Counted from the stretch's first letter, positions 35,201 through 47,272 are shown. The stretch: 64,000 nucleotides of DNA from Larimichthys crocea (GCF_000972845.2 NC_040015.1:4748774-4812773), one strand, 5' to 3'. Numbers and translations: made by a program. The notes: a model not told the origin generated them from the letters alone.

Positions 35201-36264
35201 CTCAGTGTCCCCAGTGTTAGCTGTACCGCCTGTTCCGCCTGCCCATGCTGTTAATTATGCATAGCTTTAAGCCTTAATATCATTACTGTTCTATGTCTCT
35301 TGTGCTATTTGTCTGGGTTTGGAGATGTTGTATTTTCTGCTTCTGTGCTAATACAGTGGAGGTGGCTGGAACTTTGAGAAAAAGTATTGAAAAATTGACA
35401 TTTAAAAAACTCGAAACATCATCTTCCAGTCTATTTGTTTGGCGGAAGACAGTTCCTGTAAATGTTGTTGTGTGTTCTTGGACTTCCTTCCATTTGTTTC
35501 TCTTGATACAAATACTTTTGCTGCACTCTAATCAAACATGTCACAGAATATGAATGTGACTTGTAGATGAAGAAGCGGGGATTCTAACTAATGAAAGGAA
35601 GAGCAATAAAGACCACCTGTCTTGTATTGTGGGCAGTTAAAGATGGAGTGCAGCTTTTCGTGGTCAGAGAAGGTGCCAGATTTTCCAGATGTCTACCATT
35701 GCTGCACAGATTTATTGGATGAGCTGAGTGTGAAGAACATGTGTGAAACATGCTGTTAGCCAGAGGGCCCCTGGAAACAGATCCAACACAGGGCCACTTC
35801 TGCAGCGGGGATGATGTGCTTGTTATTCTTTTGATACAGTGGGAATTTGGAGATTAGGAGAACATCTTATGGAGCTTATTCTCTGATGTCCAAGCTTAGA
35901 ATATCATAATCAGCCAAATGTTTTTTTTGGCGAATAGTTTGAGGTGTTAACACATTTAAAATGGAGCATGAATTAACACCTGCTGGGTGTATTTTTCTTT
36001 AACTTTATTCTAAATCTAGTTTTGGTAGATAGTTTCAGCAAAATGTAATTGTTTCTGGAACAGCCGCATGTGGTTCCTGTAACATTTAATATGCAGCACA
36101 TACACTAATAAACAGCCCAGACAGTGGTTTGTTGCTTGAGTCAGATGTAGGAGAGGTTCATGACTGAACGGTTAATCATTTATTCCGCAGCCAACTTGAA
36201 TGTACGTCTGGATCTAATATCTGTCGAGCCATTTCAGGCAACGTTACAGGGGAGAAGCAATACT
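32210..36264. other. Anonymous sequence, no gene recognised
   Basis: Includes the longest non-transposon open frame (33317-33763, +, 148 codons). It has no signal peptide, domain word or repeated residue pattern, and the stretch is AT-rich with a scatter of stops in other frames. No mobile-element ends were found. Confidence 0.5.
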
Positions 36265-36960
36265 GTGTAACCCTTCTACCATAAAATAACAGATTTGAAA
36301 TCGTTTTGATGCTACAATGACTTATAATCAGGTAAATATCCCTGTTAAAGGTTTTTTGTGGGCAAGTTTTTCCTCACTCGAACCGAGGGTCTAAGGACAG
36401 AGGGTGTCACTCCCTGTACAGATTGTAAAGCCCTCTGAGGCAAATGTACTTGGTGACTTTGGGCTATACAAATACAATTTGATTTGATTTGATTTGAATG
36501 GTGTATTTGTCATTCTCACTTTGTGCCCTGCTGTGCTATGTAAATGCTAGTGGGCAATGTAACTGGGCTCAGCAGCCTTGATGGAAATGATGACAGAGGC
36601 AAAGAGACATTATTTATTTATTTATTTTTGTATTTATTATTAGACAAAAATAACTTTAATGGAGTAAATGAGAGAGTGACCAAACAAGAAGCTGCCGGAC
36701 AAGAGTAAATGTGGGACTGACTTTTAGTGGTTGGTGAGAGCTTGGTGAAATAAAAGGCTGAAAGACAGACGGCGAGCTGGGCTGACTGCTGTTGGACTAG
36801 TCAGTGATATTAGCTGCTGCTACGTCTGCTGTTGTTGACCTTGCTTGATTTTTGGCTGTTAGACTCTCTGGTTTTTGGTCATAAGTAATGTAATCAGAAC
36901 AAATATGTGTGTACAGCTGAACATATTTACCACAGTAAGAGCTAAAACACATAAATATCA
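36265..36960 (+). repeat. Dispersed repeat family A, copy 2, interrupted by an L2 3' end
   Basis: Left part CTTCTACCATAAAATAACAG to AATCAGGTAAAT (36272-36345) matches 52518-52590. The match resumes at GGTGTATTTGTCATTCTCAC (36500) after the inserted L2 tail. The right part (36686-36960) is the inverted copy of 28503-28752. Relative to the other copies, the middle block with the GTTAGCTAATGTTAGTTCAG word is absent, replaced by a TTTA-rich run. Confidence 0.85.
36346..36499 (+). mobile_element. L2 3' end insertion (about 150 bp) inside family A repeat
   Basis: CCCTGTTAAAGGTTTTTTGT through GACTTTGGGCTATACAAATA is nearly identical to 32042-32180, then an ATTTG pentamer tail. The empty site is preserved at 52577-52592, where AATCAGGTGAATGGTGTCTC runs on without it. 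A clean case of an extremely 5'-truncated L2 (or an L2-tailed SINE). Confidence 0.9.
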
Positions 36961-37691
36961 TTTTTAGATAAGGTTTTCTCACACACCGACAGTTTGGGGT
37001 TTGCTGCCTCAGCAACACAGAGAGCACTGATGGATGTTCCACCACGTATTCATGCGTACTCCTTAAATCTGTTAATCACATAAGAACATCTTCATCATCA
37101 TTGAACTGAGTACAGTGTTTCAGTGTTAAACGCACTTAAGTGCTCCCTGCTGTGTGTTTGTGTGCGTACACACTCCTGGCTCCTTTGGAGTGGTTAAGCA
37201 GCAAGTTAGAAGTATGCTTAAGAAGTCTGTGCTGGAGTGATCCCAACACACCTGTCTTTTCATTGGGCTTGGATTTTATCTCCCCAAGGGCCTGTGAGAT
37301 CATTACTGCAGACACAACTGCATCATAAATAAATACGCGGACATACTTTATTAATTAAACAGACAGTGTGGATGTTAGCCAGACCTCCTTCACAGGAGCA
37401 CATGTTATGAAAGAATACAAAGACAGAGTACAGTTAATCACGTACATGTCCACAGTCCAAGAAGTCATGTCATTTATACACCTGTTTGAGCAGTCTGTAA
37501 ATGTACATAATGGCCGTAAGATGTGCCCAGTAGCTACCATGTGGTTAGTGTCTATGTTGAGTAAAATGACCAAGCGAAGGAGGTGCAGTGAGGTGGTTGT
37601 AGCATGTTGTAAGAGATGCTTTATTTCAGAATGTGAGTTCCCTGATTGGCTCAGAGTGTTGGATCAAAGTTAAAAATGCAAAATGAAATGT
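36961..37691. other. Anonymous sequence, no gene recognised
   Basis: One 101-codon frame (37368-37673, +) has no recognisable motif. Nothing else seen. Confidence 0.5.
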
Positions 37692-37699
37692 ATCTATCA
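37692..37699 (+). repeat. Target-site duplication, left, of hAT element
   Basis: ATCTATCA, identical to 38855-38862. Confidence 0.92.
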
Positions 37700-38854
37700 C
37701 AGGGGTGTCAAACTCATTTTGGTCCAGGGGCTGCATACAACTATATATGAGCTCAAGGGGGCCGGAGCACAAAAATCACTGCATAAATTTGAAAATATAA
37801 ATATAAACTTGTGCTAAAAACAAGTGCAATACAAAATCTTTAAAAGTAAGTGCAATTCAAGTTGTGCAGTAACACATCACAATAGTTCACAAAACGTGTG
37901 CAAAAAAGCTCAAACAATGTTTGTCATTTCTCACAGCAGAGCTCATAGCAGAGCAAGCAGATGACATGGAAGGCATGAGCTTGGATTATTTTAACAATAT
38001 AGCTTTGAACAATAAAACAAAAATATGTAAGAAATGTTCCAGGTTACATCAATGACAGAAATCAAAGCCAAGTTAGACCTCCAGTCTCCCCAAAACGCTG
38101 CTGATGTGCGGAGTCATTTTGGAGTCTCCATACTGTATAACAGTGGAGTTATTGATTTTTGTTTGCAGTCTCTCTTGGAACTGAAAGTTGCAGACGCTCC
38201 CTGCACACTCGTCGGGCCGCTGGCTGCTCGTATACGTCCAGCTCGGAGGACGGCTTGTTCTTTTACAAAACGGGTTTTTGGTTCTTGTGGCTCGTAGTAT
38301 ATGCTATTACGATGTGAAAGAGGCATCATTTGTGTTTGAACAACATTTCGCCTCTTACTTATTGATCCCGGAAGTCCAAATCTGTGAATATCTTTCCAAC
38401 TTTACCAAACTTGCCAACTCTCGTAGTGGCATTTAAGATTGTTTCCTTTAGCACAGCCACTTGCTGCATGAACACCAAACACATAAGTTTCCATTCATCT
38501 CCGTGAAAAAATTAGATAAGTCCATTTTTCCTGGAAGATCCGACACTCAGTGTCCACCTTTCTCTTTTTCGACAGCCACATTTTTCCAACGAGGGTGTAA
38601 ATATTGGAACAAAGTGTCCGCTACCTGCTCTCAAAGAACCAAGCCTTCATTAGCGCCCGCTCTAGTGAGCCGCGGCTACACATATGGTGTTAAGCTAACC
38701 GGCGCGCACAGCGCTGCGCGGCGCTGCGGTGCGGTGCGTCACGATATTATAAAATTTTTTATAAAATTATATTTTATTAAAAATGGGCCACGGGCCGGAT
38801 GAAAAAGCTAGGCGGGCCGGATGTGGCCTGCGGGCCGCATCTTTGACACCCCTG
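37700..38854 (-). mobile_element. hAT element (1155 bp) with transposase remnant and perfect 8-bp TSD
   Basis: The ends are CAGGGGTGTCAAACTCATTT and, as complement, CAGGGGTGTCAAAGATGCGG, sharing 13 perfect bases. ATCTATCA is duplicated exactly outside both ends. The subterminal regions are rich in GGGCCGG/CGGGCC words at the right and AAAATATAAATA-like words at the left, as in known elements of this group. The minus strand carries the start of a transposase gene with a BED-type zinc finger, so this is an internally deleted derivative of an autonomous element of the hAT group related to the GTF2IRD2-like transposases. Confidence 0.93.
38340..38590 (-). pseudogene. hAT transposase N-terminus (BED zinc finger) remnant
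   Basis: On the minus strand one reads SKKRKVDTECRIFQEKW (about 38522-38572), then after a one-base shift FFTEMNGNLCVWC. Further on, a word like NLKCHYES or NATTRVGKF appears in alternating frames. KVDxECRxFQxxW followed by a CxxC pair and a later histidine is the opening of GTF2IRD2-like hAT transposases, whose BED finger binds the element ends. The catalytic DDE and dimerisation regions are not recognisable in the remaining left part, so the gene is dead. Confidence 0.7.
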
Positions 38855-38862
38855 ATCTATCA
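38855..38862 (+). repeat. Target-site duplication, right, of hAT element
   Basis: ATCTATCA, identical to 37692-37699. Confidence 0.92.
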
Positions 38863-40938
38863 GATTGAAAACAACACAGTGCAGCTACAGTTCCTCAGAC
38901 CTGTAGGCCATCACGATAGGCTGAGGAAAAAGACACTGCGCAGGAGAAAAGAGAGAAGGGTGGAGCTGAGAGGGGCGTTAAAAGGAGAAAAGCCAAAGAG
39001 GAAAAAAGAAAGAAAAAGGTGGTAAGCCCAAACGAGATAGGATGGTATGTCGCTGCAGAATGCTGTGGTAGCTATGCTGGGTAAATGTGCTTTGAATGTT
39101 CAAATGAATCTCAATCATAATGGTCTATTATGGATATCTGTTTTTCTTCTGCGTATCTGTCAGTTCTGAGTTGGGTGACCTTTCATATCATAGGATGATT
39201 CAAGCACAGTGCAAACTAGACCAAATGAAATGGATCTGATCACATCAAATGTCACCTGGTTCAAATTATATTTACTTTCCGATAACCAGGATTCTGTAGA
39301 AAATCTCAAAGGGCAGCTCCCCCATGATACAGTAAGAGTGTTGGGAAGTCTTTTTACTGACCTGGATGACACCCAGATAGTAAATTGAACTGATCTTTTT
39401 TTGAGTCATTTCGTTCATTTCATTCATTTTAACTAGTGCTGCGCTGTAGCCCCCTTGTGGCCAATGTAAACGTGAACAAAAGACAGATCCGTATGAACGA
39501 ACTGCTGTGTGTACTGCTAGTCACACAGGCTGAACGGCCATGTAGCTGTCTTATGGCAAGGAACGTACTGTACTGCATGAAAATAAACGAATCACTCACT
39601 GAGACGACTCATTACTCCTGAGTCATAAAAAACATTACTTCAAATTCAACGATATGTTCACGACCAACACACCACTACATGATAACAGGTAAGTACATGC
39701 AGAATACTAACAATATGACAACATATAATCTGTGTTTCGGAAACAGATTTGGCAACAGTTGCAAGAAATACATGGATTTGTTTTTTGTTTAATTAACAGT
39801 GTTGGGTCAAAGGGCACCTGTGTGCTGTAATACGCCATTTGTAACAGCACGCACCTGTCAGTTCTGCATAACTTCAGTCTGAATATCATTTAAACAAATG
39901 AGTTCTATAAAAATTCACCTTGTTAGTGTCCATTTTCATTGGGGAGGTCAAATAGTCGGTCAAATGACCTCCTAAGTCTTTTCCTAACCACTTTAAAGAT
40001 GTGAAGGAGAATTCATAAAGAGTTAGGAGAAGACGACCATGGTGCTCCGAGAAGCTGCACTTAAACTAGACTACGTCATTATGCGTCAGCGGACTTAGGA
40101 CATGGACACGGTTACTGACATGATCTGTGGTATAACTACAAAGTTCAGAAGATGGACTACAAAACACACATCTGAGATACTTCTTTTTGTTGCTGCATGG
40201 AATTGTGGGACAGCATTACCTCCTTTCCTTTCGTAAAGGATGGTCCGGTGTATCCTATGCTAAAGGAGATAAATAAAGGAAGCACTGAAGCTCCTTTCCT
40301 TAACTGTTAGAGGATTCGGACAGCTGTTATTATGCAGCTATGTAAATAGTTAGGCACCTTCCTGAGCAAAACAGACTATTCGACATATCCCTTGTTTCTC
40401 TCTGTTGCGTGTCATGCTGTGCGTGCCCTCCACTTCCTCTCTCACCTGCCTGATCACCTCACCACCTGTTCCTCGTCATCCAATCAACCCTTCCAAAGAA
40501 GCCTTAACCTCCCAGACTCTGCCACATCATTCAGTCTCTGTTGTGGAAATCTCCCTGCCATTCCCCAACCACATCCAGCCCTGCACCTCCTCTGGGACTG
40601 CCTCTCTTCACCTGCCACTGCACATTACCTGTTACCACCTGTTACCAACAACTATTTGGCTTTTATTTGCAGAATGGATCCACTAAATGTTCAACCTAAC
40701 ACAGTGTCAAGGTTGGGTGGAGTTTAGGCTCTTGATAAACTCAATGTAAGCTGTTGAATGTTTTTTGTTTGTTTTCCATGTAAACATTAACTTGATTTAT
40801 GATTTTATTGTAAACCATGTAGTTTACCTTTAAAGACATTTTCTGAGTAGACATGCTACTTCATTCTCACTCATCTAGCACCACCAGCAGGTCAAAGTTT
40901 TCACTTCTCTAGTAAATGTCATTAAGGCAAGTATGAAT
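38863..40938. other. Anonymous sequence, possible LTR-like patch at 40392-40740
   Basis: The 40392-40740 stretch is C-rich on the + strand (CACCTGCCTGATCACCTCAC, CCTCGTCATCCAATCAACCC) and ends with a short MDPLN frame, which recalls the leader and gag start of fish Gypsy elements. No long terminal repeats, primer-binding site or further gag could be shown, so it is left unassigned. Between 39380 and 39640 there are inverted ATTCATT/AACGAATCACTCA-like words that may be an old inverted-repeat element. Confidence 0.35.
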
Positions 40939-40998
40939 CAGATCAAATCAAATCAAATGTTTTATTTGTATAGCCCAAAGTCACAAAGTACATTTGCC
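40939..40998 (-). mobile_element. L2 3' end, reverse orientation
   Basis: As complement: GGCAAATGTACTTTGTGACT, TTGGGCTATACAAATAAAAC, then the ATTTG tail. Matches the ends at 32140-32209 and 36440-36497. Only about 60 bp long. Confidence 0.85.
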
Positions 40999-41018
40999 AC
41001 ACTGACTGGTACTGATAT

Positions 41019-41026
41019 ATACAGTA
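41019..41026 (+). repeat. Target-site duplication, left, of hAT element
   Basis: ATACAGTA; the right copy at 41449-41456 is ATACACTA (7 of 8 match). Confidence 0.75.
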
Positions 41027-41448
41027 TAGTGACGTGCAGTGAGGTTCATGGCTGGTGAGGCACCGACTCCATCAGAATCAGATTTACAAATATATAAACC
41101 CAACAGAGTAGATTTTTTCATTGATCAGCAGCAGCTAACGGGTTGTTTCATATCTCATATCAGCATTCTTTACACATACAAACTGTAGCGATGTTGTGTT
41201 GGCGACATACAGAGAGACAGTTTGTGAGAGATTGCGCAATCCAAGGAGAGGCTCAGCTTGCTGGTGTGTCTCTTTCCCATATTTTTTTTAATTATAAAAA
41301 ACAATCCAAATTGTTTTTATGTTATTATTTTGTAAGTTAAATGGAAAATTATTATTTTTTTAAATTTATTGTTTATTATATATTTTATTTTTTCCATGAT
41401 AACAGGTGAGGCTCTGCCTCCTCTGCCTCTCCTGACCGCACGTCACTG
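41027..41448. mobile_element. Non-autonomous hAT-type element (422 bp)
   Basis: Left end TAGTGACGTGCAGTGAGG, right end (complement) CAGTGACGTGCGGTCAGG: an 18-bp inverted repeat with three mismatches. The flanking 8-bp direct repeat ATACAGTA/ATACACTA fits hAT. The left subterminal GGTTCATGGCTGGTGAGGCA and right subterminal GGTGAGGCTCTGCCTCCTCT words are typical of a widespread fish family. The interior is AT-rich and non-coding. Confidence 0.82.
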
Positions 41449-41465
41449 ATACACTACCAGTCAGT

Positions 41466-44400
41466 CTGGATGTTCTTCTCTCTTGGCATTCTCTGAATAA
41501 GCTTTATGAGGTGGTCACCCTGAAGGCTTTTCCAATAGTTGGGGGAAGGAGTTCATATGCTGAGCACTTATTGGCTGCATTTCCATCACTCTGCAGTCCA
41601 ACTCATCCCAAACCATCTCGGATGAGTTTAGGTCGGTGATTGCAGAAGCCAGGTTATGTGATGTAGGACTTCATCACTCTCCTTCTTTGTCAAATAGCCC
41701 TTACATAGCCTGGAAGTGTGTCCTGCTGGTTAAATTAATGTTAAAACGCTAACACCATCACACCTCCTCCTTCATGCTTTGCTTTGGGAACCACACATGT
41801 AGATACCATCACTTTACCTCCTCTGCCACCTTCAGTTTTTTTGTTTATCACATAATTCCATATGTGTTCATTTATAGTTTTGATGTCATCAGTGTCTATC
41901 TACAATGTAGAAAATCAAAACTAAAAAAAAAACATGAATGAGAAGCTGTTTGTTTGTTCCTGTAGCTCTAATCAAATACCTCAAATCAAAAATTAAAATA
42001 CTTCTTTTGATATTAGTAAAATATCTTTATCAATCCCCTGACTTTTGGAATTTTTAAGTGAAATATATCAACAACTACTGGATGAATTATGTTGAAATTG
42101 AGGGCAGATATGAATTGTGCCTTGTGGATCAATGTTAGTCAGGTGCTGTCTGTCACTTTGGTTCTGACTGAGACAGTTTTGCAACTAATGTCCATGGTCT
42201 CTGTGGATGTCCTTTTCCAATGATCAGTAGACTAAATGATCACTGTTTTTTACTGCGTACATCCATGTCCCATGAGGACCAACCCGTTCCACTTTGAGCA
42301 TGCTCACTCTTCTTTAGCACTGACCAAACTGCCAGCATACTTCATACTTGAGTTTTCTTGTTTGTTTTTCCCTTTTCCCCCCAATAAACCATTTTAAATC
42401 ACATTTAAAGCTAAATTAGATTATGTTTGTTGTAGCTACATATTACTTTTCCACATTTCATAAATTGCCATTTATTTTGCAGTAAGGGAAATTCCCTCCA
42501 GTTTAACAGAGCAAACCCATGACAGAGTATGATTTCATCGTCCGAAACAGCTCAGCAGTCTTATCTAGGCTTAGAAGAAATAAACTAATTGGACTTTCAT
42601 GTTGTCTTTGTGGCTTTTCACTTCAGATTTATGTTACTTTCTTTCCACTTGAGATTTCCATGACTATATACAAGTAAATACATTCAAGTAAAACACAGAC
42701 CAACCACAAGACAAATATCTACCTTTGAGGTCATTGTTGCTGTTGGATTGTGTTCAGTGTCAGAAACCATCAGTGGATTATGAAGTGGTCCACAGGGTCT
42801 TGGTGGCTGCAGGTTTTCTGTTCATCGTCCCCAGAGGGGAGCAAGGGCAACATCTGAAATGATCCATATTTACAGAGAAAGCACAGTTGAGTGGTAGTTG
42901 TTAAACTAGCTATTATCAGCTCAGCAACAGTATGTTCATGCATGCCTTTATTATGCCTTTACTATTAAAAGAGCATATTGAGTAAAATAGAAATGCATCT
43001 CGTAAATGTGACTATCAATGAATCAGAGTTTGAAATGGATTTTACACTGTTGCAAGGACCTCTAATATGCAGAGTGTTTTTCAACAGGCAGTTCATTGGT
43101 GGGATTCAACAAAAAGTTACGTGTAACTCTTAAAATATTTTAGTCTTTTTAAAAAGTTTGCTATTGATTTAAACAACAAATCAATGTTGTGCTAAATATG
43201 AGCATATGTAGAATTTGGGGGATGAATGTTTTTAAACAGGTGAAATATATATAATGTCAGAGTACCTCTGCAGTTGCTGACAGGCCTCGGACCATCACTT
43301 AGTTGCTCAGCACAAATGTTCTCTAACCTTCACCATGCTGTATCTGTCAATCACACATCAAGTTTAACTCCTCAACAAATCATACCCTTTGCCACCATGG
43401 CCATAGTCTCCAGAAGCAGTGGTGGCAGTGAAGTGGAAGCCTTCATGGCATGCTTTACACTGATGCTGTCAATTCACACCTGAGGACAACAAACTGGGAG
43501 ATTTAGAATGATTTTAACCACTTGCTATGGCAGAATCAGTCTCATGTTGTACCCATAACAGGGCACACACAAACAGTGATGGTCTGTTAAAACACACTCC
43601 AATGTAGAATTGATAAATTATGTCAAGCAGCACTTCATTAGATTCATAGCAACAGTAAACACGTGAGGCCCTCCTCAGTGTGTCGTGACTGGAAGTCTTT
43701 ATATTGTTCATTTTGGACGTCGTGGATCATCAGCGCACCTGAGACAGGCTGAGTGACGCCTTGATGCGCAGTTAGGACATCAGTGGCAGCACCCACCTGT
43801 CAATCAAAGCAGTTTAACTCCTGATACCACTACCCATGTCTCATCATTTCGAGGTACTGAGGTATTGTATTAAGTGCTGATTCAGGAACATGGTGACATC
43901 CCCGGTCCCTCATTGGTTAGGGTTAGGGCTAACCTTAGGGTTATCCTTTTTTATGATGTCCCTGGATCTCACAATATACAAAGTGATGAACCTGGAATTA
44001 CTATTACATCTATACATTCTAGATAGACTGTTATAATGACCTTCAAGCAACATTTATCATTTCAGAATCAGCATTCTGGCAGGCCTACTGTAAAAAAGAC
44101 ATTTGAGTCATAAAATTTCTTTTGTTATCAAACATTCTTGATATTTTTATTGACTGTCTTTTCTGTACTTCTCTGTTTCCTCTGCTCTGTGAGCAAAGTG
44201 TTCCATTGTTGAAATGGTCAGGAAATGGAACGTCTTGCTTCCAAACATTGTCTGCACGGTGTCTAGCCGATGGTAGACACACACCTGTTAAGCGGGCGAC
44301 TCCAAAGCAGGCTGAAAGCCAAAGCTATCAGGATCTGAAGGAGACAAAACCCCAAAAAGTAGCATTCAGTGATTAGCTGTGACATTTCCTGGAGTGTCAC

Positions 44401-47264
44401 TGAGTGAGTTACGTGTTTTTACAGGTTGATTTGATTATCAGAATCCAGGACTCATATTTCCATCATCTGAGTGTCACCTTCATTTTGTTCTAAGGCCATG
44501 AACCACATTGTGCTAAGAAGTAAAAAGTTACACTGATGAAATGTCCTTATGAGACCTCAGGCCACTGAAGTGAAAGGGAAAATTAATGGGGTTCCCACAT
44601 GCTTGCAATCAACCATCAAAACAGGGGAAGACCATTTTCCATTGCTGAAAGTAAAGAATGATTCAAAAGCAAATTTCGCGGCTCATTGCTGGAATCCCAT
44701 GAGCTCTTGCTGCTCTGAGACTACTGTGTGGAATACCGAGGAGTGACAATGAAGACCTATTAAAAATACGTTGGAATTTCCGTGACACCGGAATCATCAC
44801 GACCGCTGCTGATGTGCACGTAGACATAAGAGTGACATGAGCTTTACATTCCTCGCATGAACGTTTGAGATATTCTGATAAAGTCTGCTGATGATTTGAG
44901 CAGATATTATTGAGTTGCATGGATGAACACTATGCTTTGGGAGTTTAGGAAAGGGCTTCAAATTACTCAGCGAGCAGGAGAGGTAAAGAGTCAATGAAGC
45001 AATGATGATGACAATGACAGAAACACATTCAGTCATTTCTCTCACTGAAAAACGTACTGTCAGAAATCATCCCAGTTCCAGCTCAGAAGCAGAGGAAGAT
45101 CCCTTTGTTTAGAATCTTTTAACTCCAGAAGAATACTCTGATTCTTTAAACATTTTTAATTCATCAGAAGAATTACTTTCAAAACACTTCAGAGCATCAG
45201 GACCAGAATCCATGTGCTTCCTGAATTTATCAAATAAAACTTTTTTCATTTTTTATACTGACTACTAGCTTTTGCTAATGACGTATGCTGAAAACTTAAG
45301 AAACCTTCAGTAATTTATCATTGCATAACCTGTGTTTAACATCTAGAAGGAAAAACAAACCAATCTTTAAATGTTCAGAAAGATTTGGAGCTTTATTAAA
45401 TCTTTGAGACAACCGTCTCACTCCCAAGCTTTGTCCGTAGGTACGTAGCTTCATCATTTCAAGACATGTCTGCCGCCACATTTGGTGATACGGAGTGAAG
45501 ACAGGTCAAACAAACACAGGACTTTCACCCACTGTTCATGTCCAATGTGAAACCAGATGAGCATCGACTTTTATGAAGTTACGTACTAGTTAAGTACAAG
45601 TTACATCGGGTATGTAATGTAACTCTGATCCTTCCCTGAACCTAACCAAGTAGTTTGTGTGGCTAAACCCTAAGCCAAGTGCAACCATTTTAAAGCTTCA
45701 TTTAGAAAGACTTGACTGCAAAGCCTTGCGCATCTAGAAATAACACTAGAGGGGTACTTGCAGTGTCAAGACCAAGGACCAAGTGGCAGTATGTGATGAC
45801 CTCGGAATGAGAATGTGTTGTTGTAGAAAGACCAGCCAAAGTGTATCATCATCATTCCTCCTAGTGTAATAGGCAGAAAACACACCACACCAGATAGCTG
45901 CATGAAGGACTTGTGAATTCAGGAGTATTTCTAAAATACTACCTGTGGCCCTGACCTTTTCATTCCCACAATGGTCTCTTCATTCTCCAGTTTCCTGACA
46001 CTGCCGTCCATATTGACGCCTTGGTAAAGGCCTGGATGTCAACACTGGTTAGCATGCTGTACTTTTCCACAGCTGCTTATGTGATAACTCCATCAACAGC
46101 CTGCCAACTGACACGTGTGCGCTGTATGTAACTCTCCATCAACGATACATTGATGTCTACCTTCAAAAGAGAACATGTTTGCTCAACATGAATGAAAACT
46201 GCATGTTTGATGTGTAAATAAGATAAAAAGACATCACCAATGAATTCTCTTTGCTTAGGAAAATTCCAGAGTTCCAGAGCATTTTTTCACGTGTTAATCA
46301 GTAATGAGATTTGTGAAATGTAGCAACTGATGTCAACAGTGAGCTTTTGAAGAGGTACAACCTGGATAAATGTTCTTTCATCAGGTAAACACTTGATCTT
46401 GAGTGTTTTTTTCTCCACTCCATTGTTGGCCAGGACTGACAGATGTGTTGATCTGAGGCTTTCCTCTTCAGAAGGCACATTTTTACAGATGACTCCTGGT
46501 CTACCAGAACTCTCTCAGTTTTCTGTTAGATTGAACTTTCAGAGGCTGCCTTTTAAAGGTTGATGCGTTCAAACAAAGTCATATTTCTCTGAGAGTAGTC
46601 TGCTGTTTGACTGTTGGAGCATACAGGTGATCTCCATCAGCAGTAGTTTTTGAACACAGAGAGATGAATGAGATATGAATTTCAGTTAGTGTATGACAAC
46701 TTGTCAAAACACTGCTGATTAAACCACAGAGGCCATTTAATTCAGAACGCGTTGTGTTTATGTTCTATCGTGCATACGCAGCCAGGCAGGAGAGCAAAGA
46801 CAGTGATTCTAGATCCAACCTAATCAGGACAAGATGATTAACTGTGTGTGTGTGTGTGTGTAGGACGCAGGACAAACTGGCACACACACACACAGCAAAC
46901 TCTCATGAGAGCTTTGGAGTTCCACTTTGTGTCTGTGTTTTTCCATAAGCCAGGTGCACACTTCCTCAAGTGTTTAAATAAATTCAATGACCATCATGGA
47001 AATTTTGTATCTTACATTCTAACTTCCAAATATAGGCTGTATTAACATAAAGCCAGTTCAGTCAGAGGCTCTTACCTCATAACCAATTATATCAAGCAGT
47101 CATACATTTAGATTGTTCATTAGATTTGAACATTAAATCAGCGTTACCAAAAGCTTGCATTCAGTTGTTGGCAGTGTTACAGTTAGAATAGTCTGTACTG
47201 TACACCTTTATAAATATGACTGGATGCCATGGTTGGTGAATAAGCCAGTGATTGTGCATGTATG
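41466..47264. other. Anonymous sequence, no gene recognised
   Basis: No exon-like, tRNA-like or transposon-end signal was found, apart from a GT run at 46841-46861 with a CA run shortly after (46881-46895). A short run of telomere-like words lies near 43917-43945. Frames of 60-85 codons have no recognisable content. Confidence 0.5.
46841..46861 (+). repeat. GT microsatellite
   Basis: About 10 GT units, with a CA run of 7 units 20 bp downstream (46881-46895); together they could pair as a hairpin. Confidence 0.9.
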
Positions 47265-47272
47265 ATATAGCT
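47265..47272 (+). repeat. Target-site duplication, left, of hAT element
   Basis: ATATAGCT; the right copy at 47888-47895 is ATGTAGCT. Confidence 0.75.

Larger units (their letters stand above)
41001..41465. repeat. Palindrome split by a hAT insertion
   Basis: Before the insertion, ACTGACTGGTACTG (41001-41014) was followed by a 7-bp AT core and by CAGTACCAGTCAGT, a perfect 14-bp-arm inverted repeat. The right arm is now divided: CAGTA lies at 41022-41026 and CCAGTCAGT at 41457-41465, with the hAT element and second target duplication between. Confidence 0.85.

Noticed and set aside
37368..37673. 101-codon + frame upstream of the hAT element
   Set aside because: No motif, no start context or splice site I could defend, and an equally open minus frame lies opposite.
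40392..40740. Gypsy-type LTR and gag start
   Set aside because: Suggestive composition and an MDPLN start only; no paired LTR, primer-binding site or further gag reading.
43917..43945. Interstitial telomere repeat (GGTTAGGGTTAGGG, then CTAACC)
   Set aside because: Only two full TTAGGG units plus scattered partial ones; too short to be more than chance or a trivial repair scar.
46287..46478. Minus-strand frame with a protein-like composition, possibly continuing toward 45960
   Set aside because: Further fragments downstream need several stops and frame changes to join, and none resembles a family I can name.
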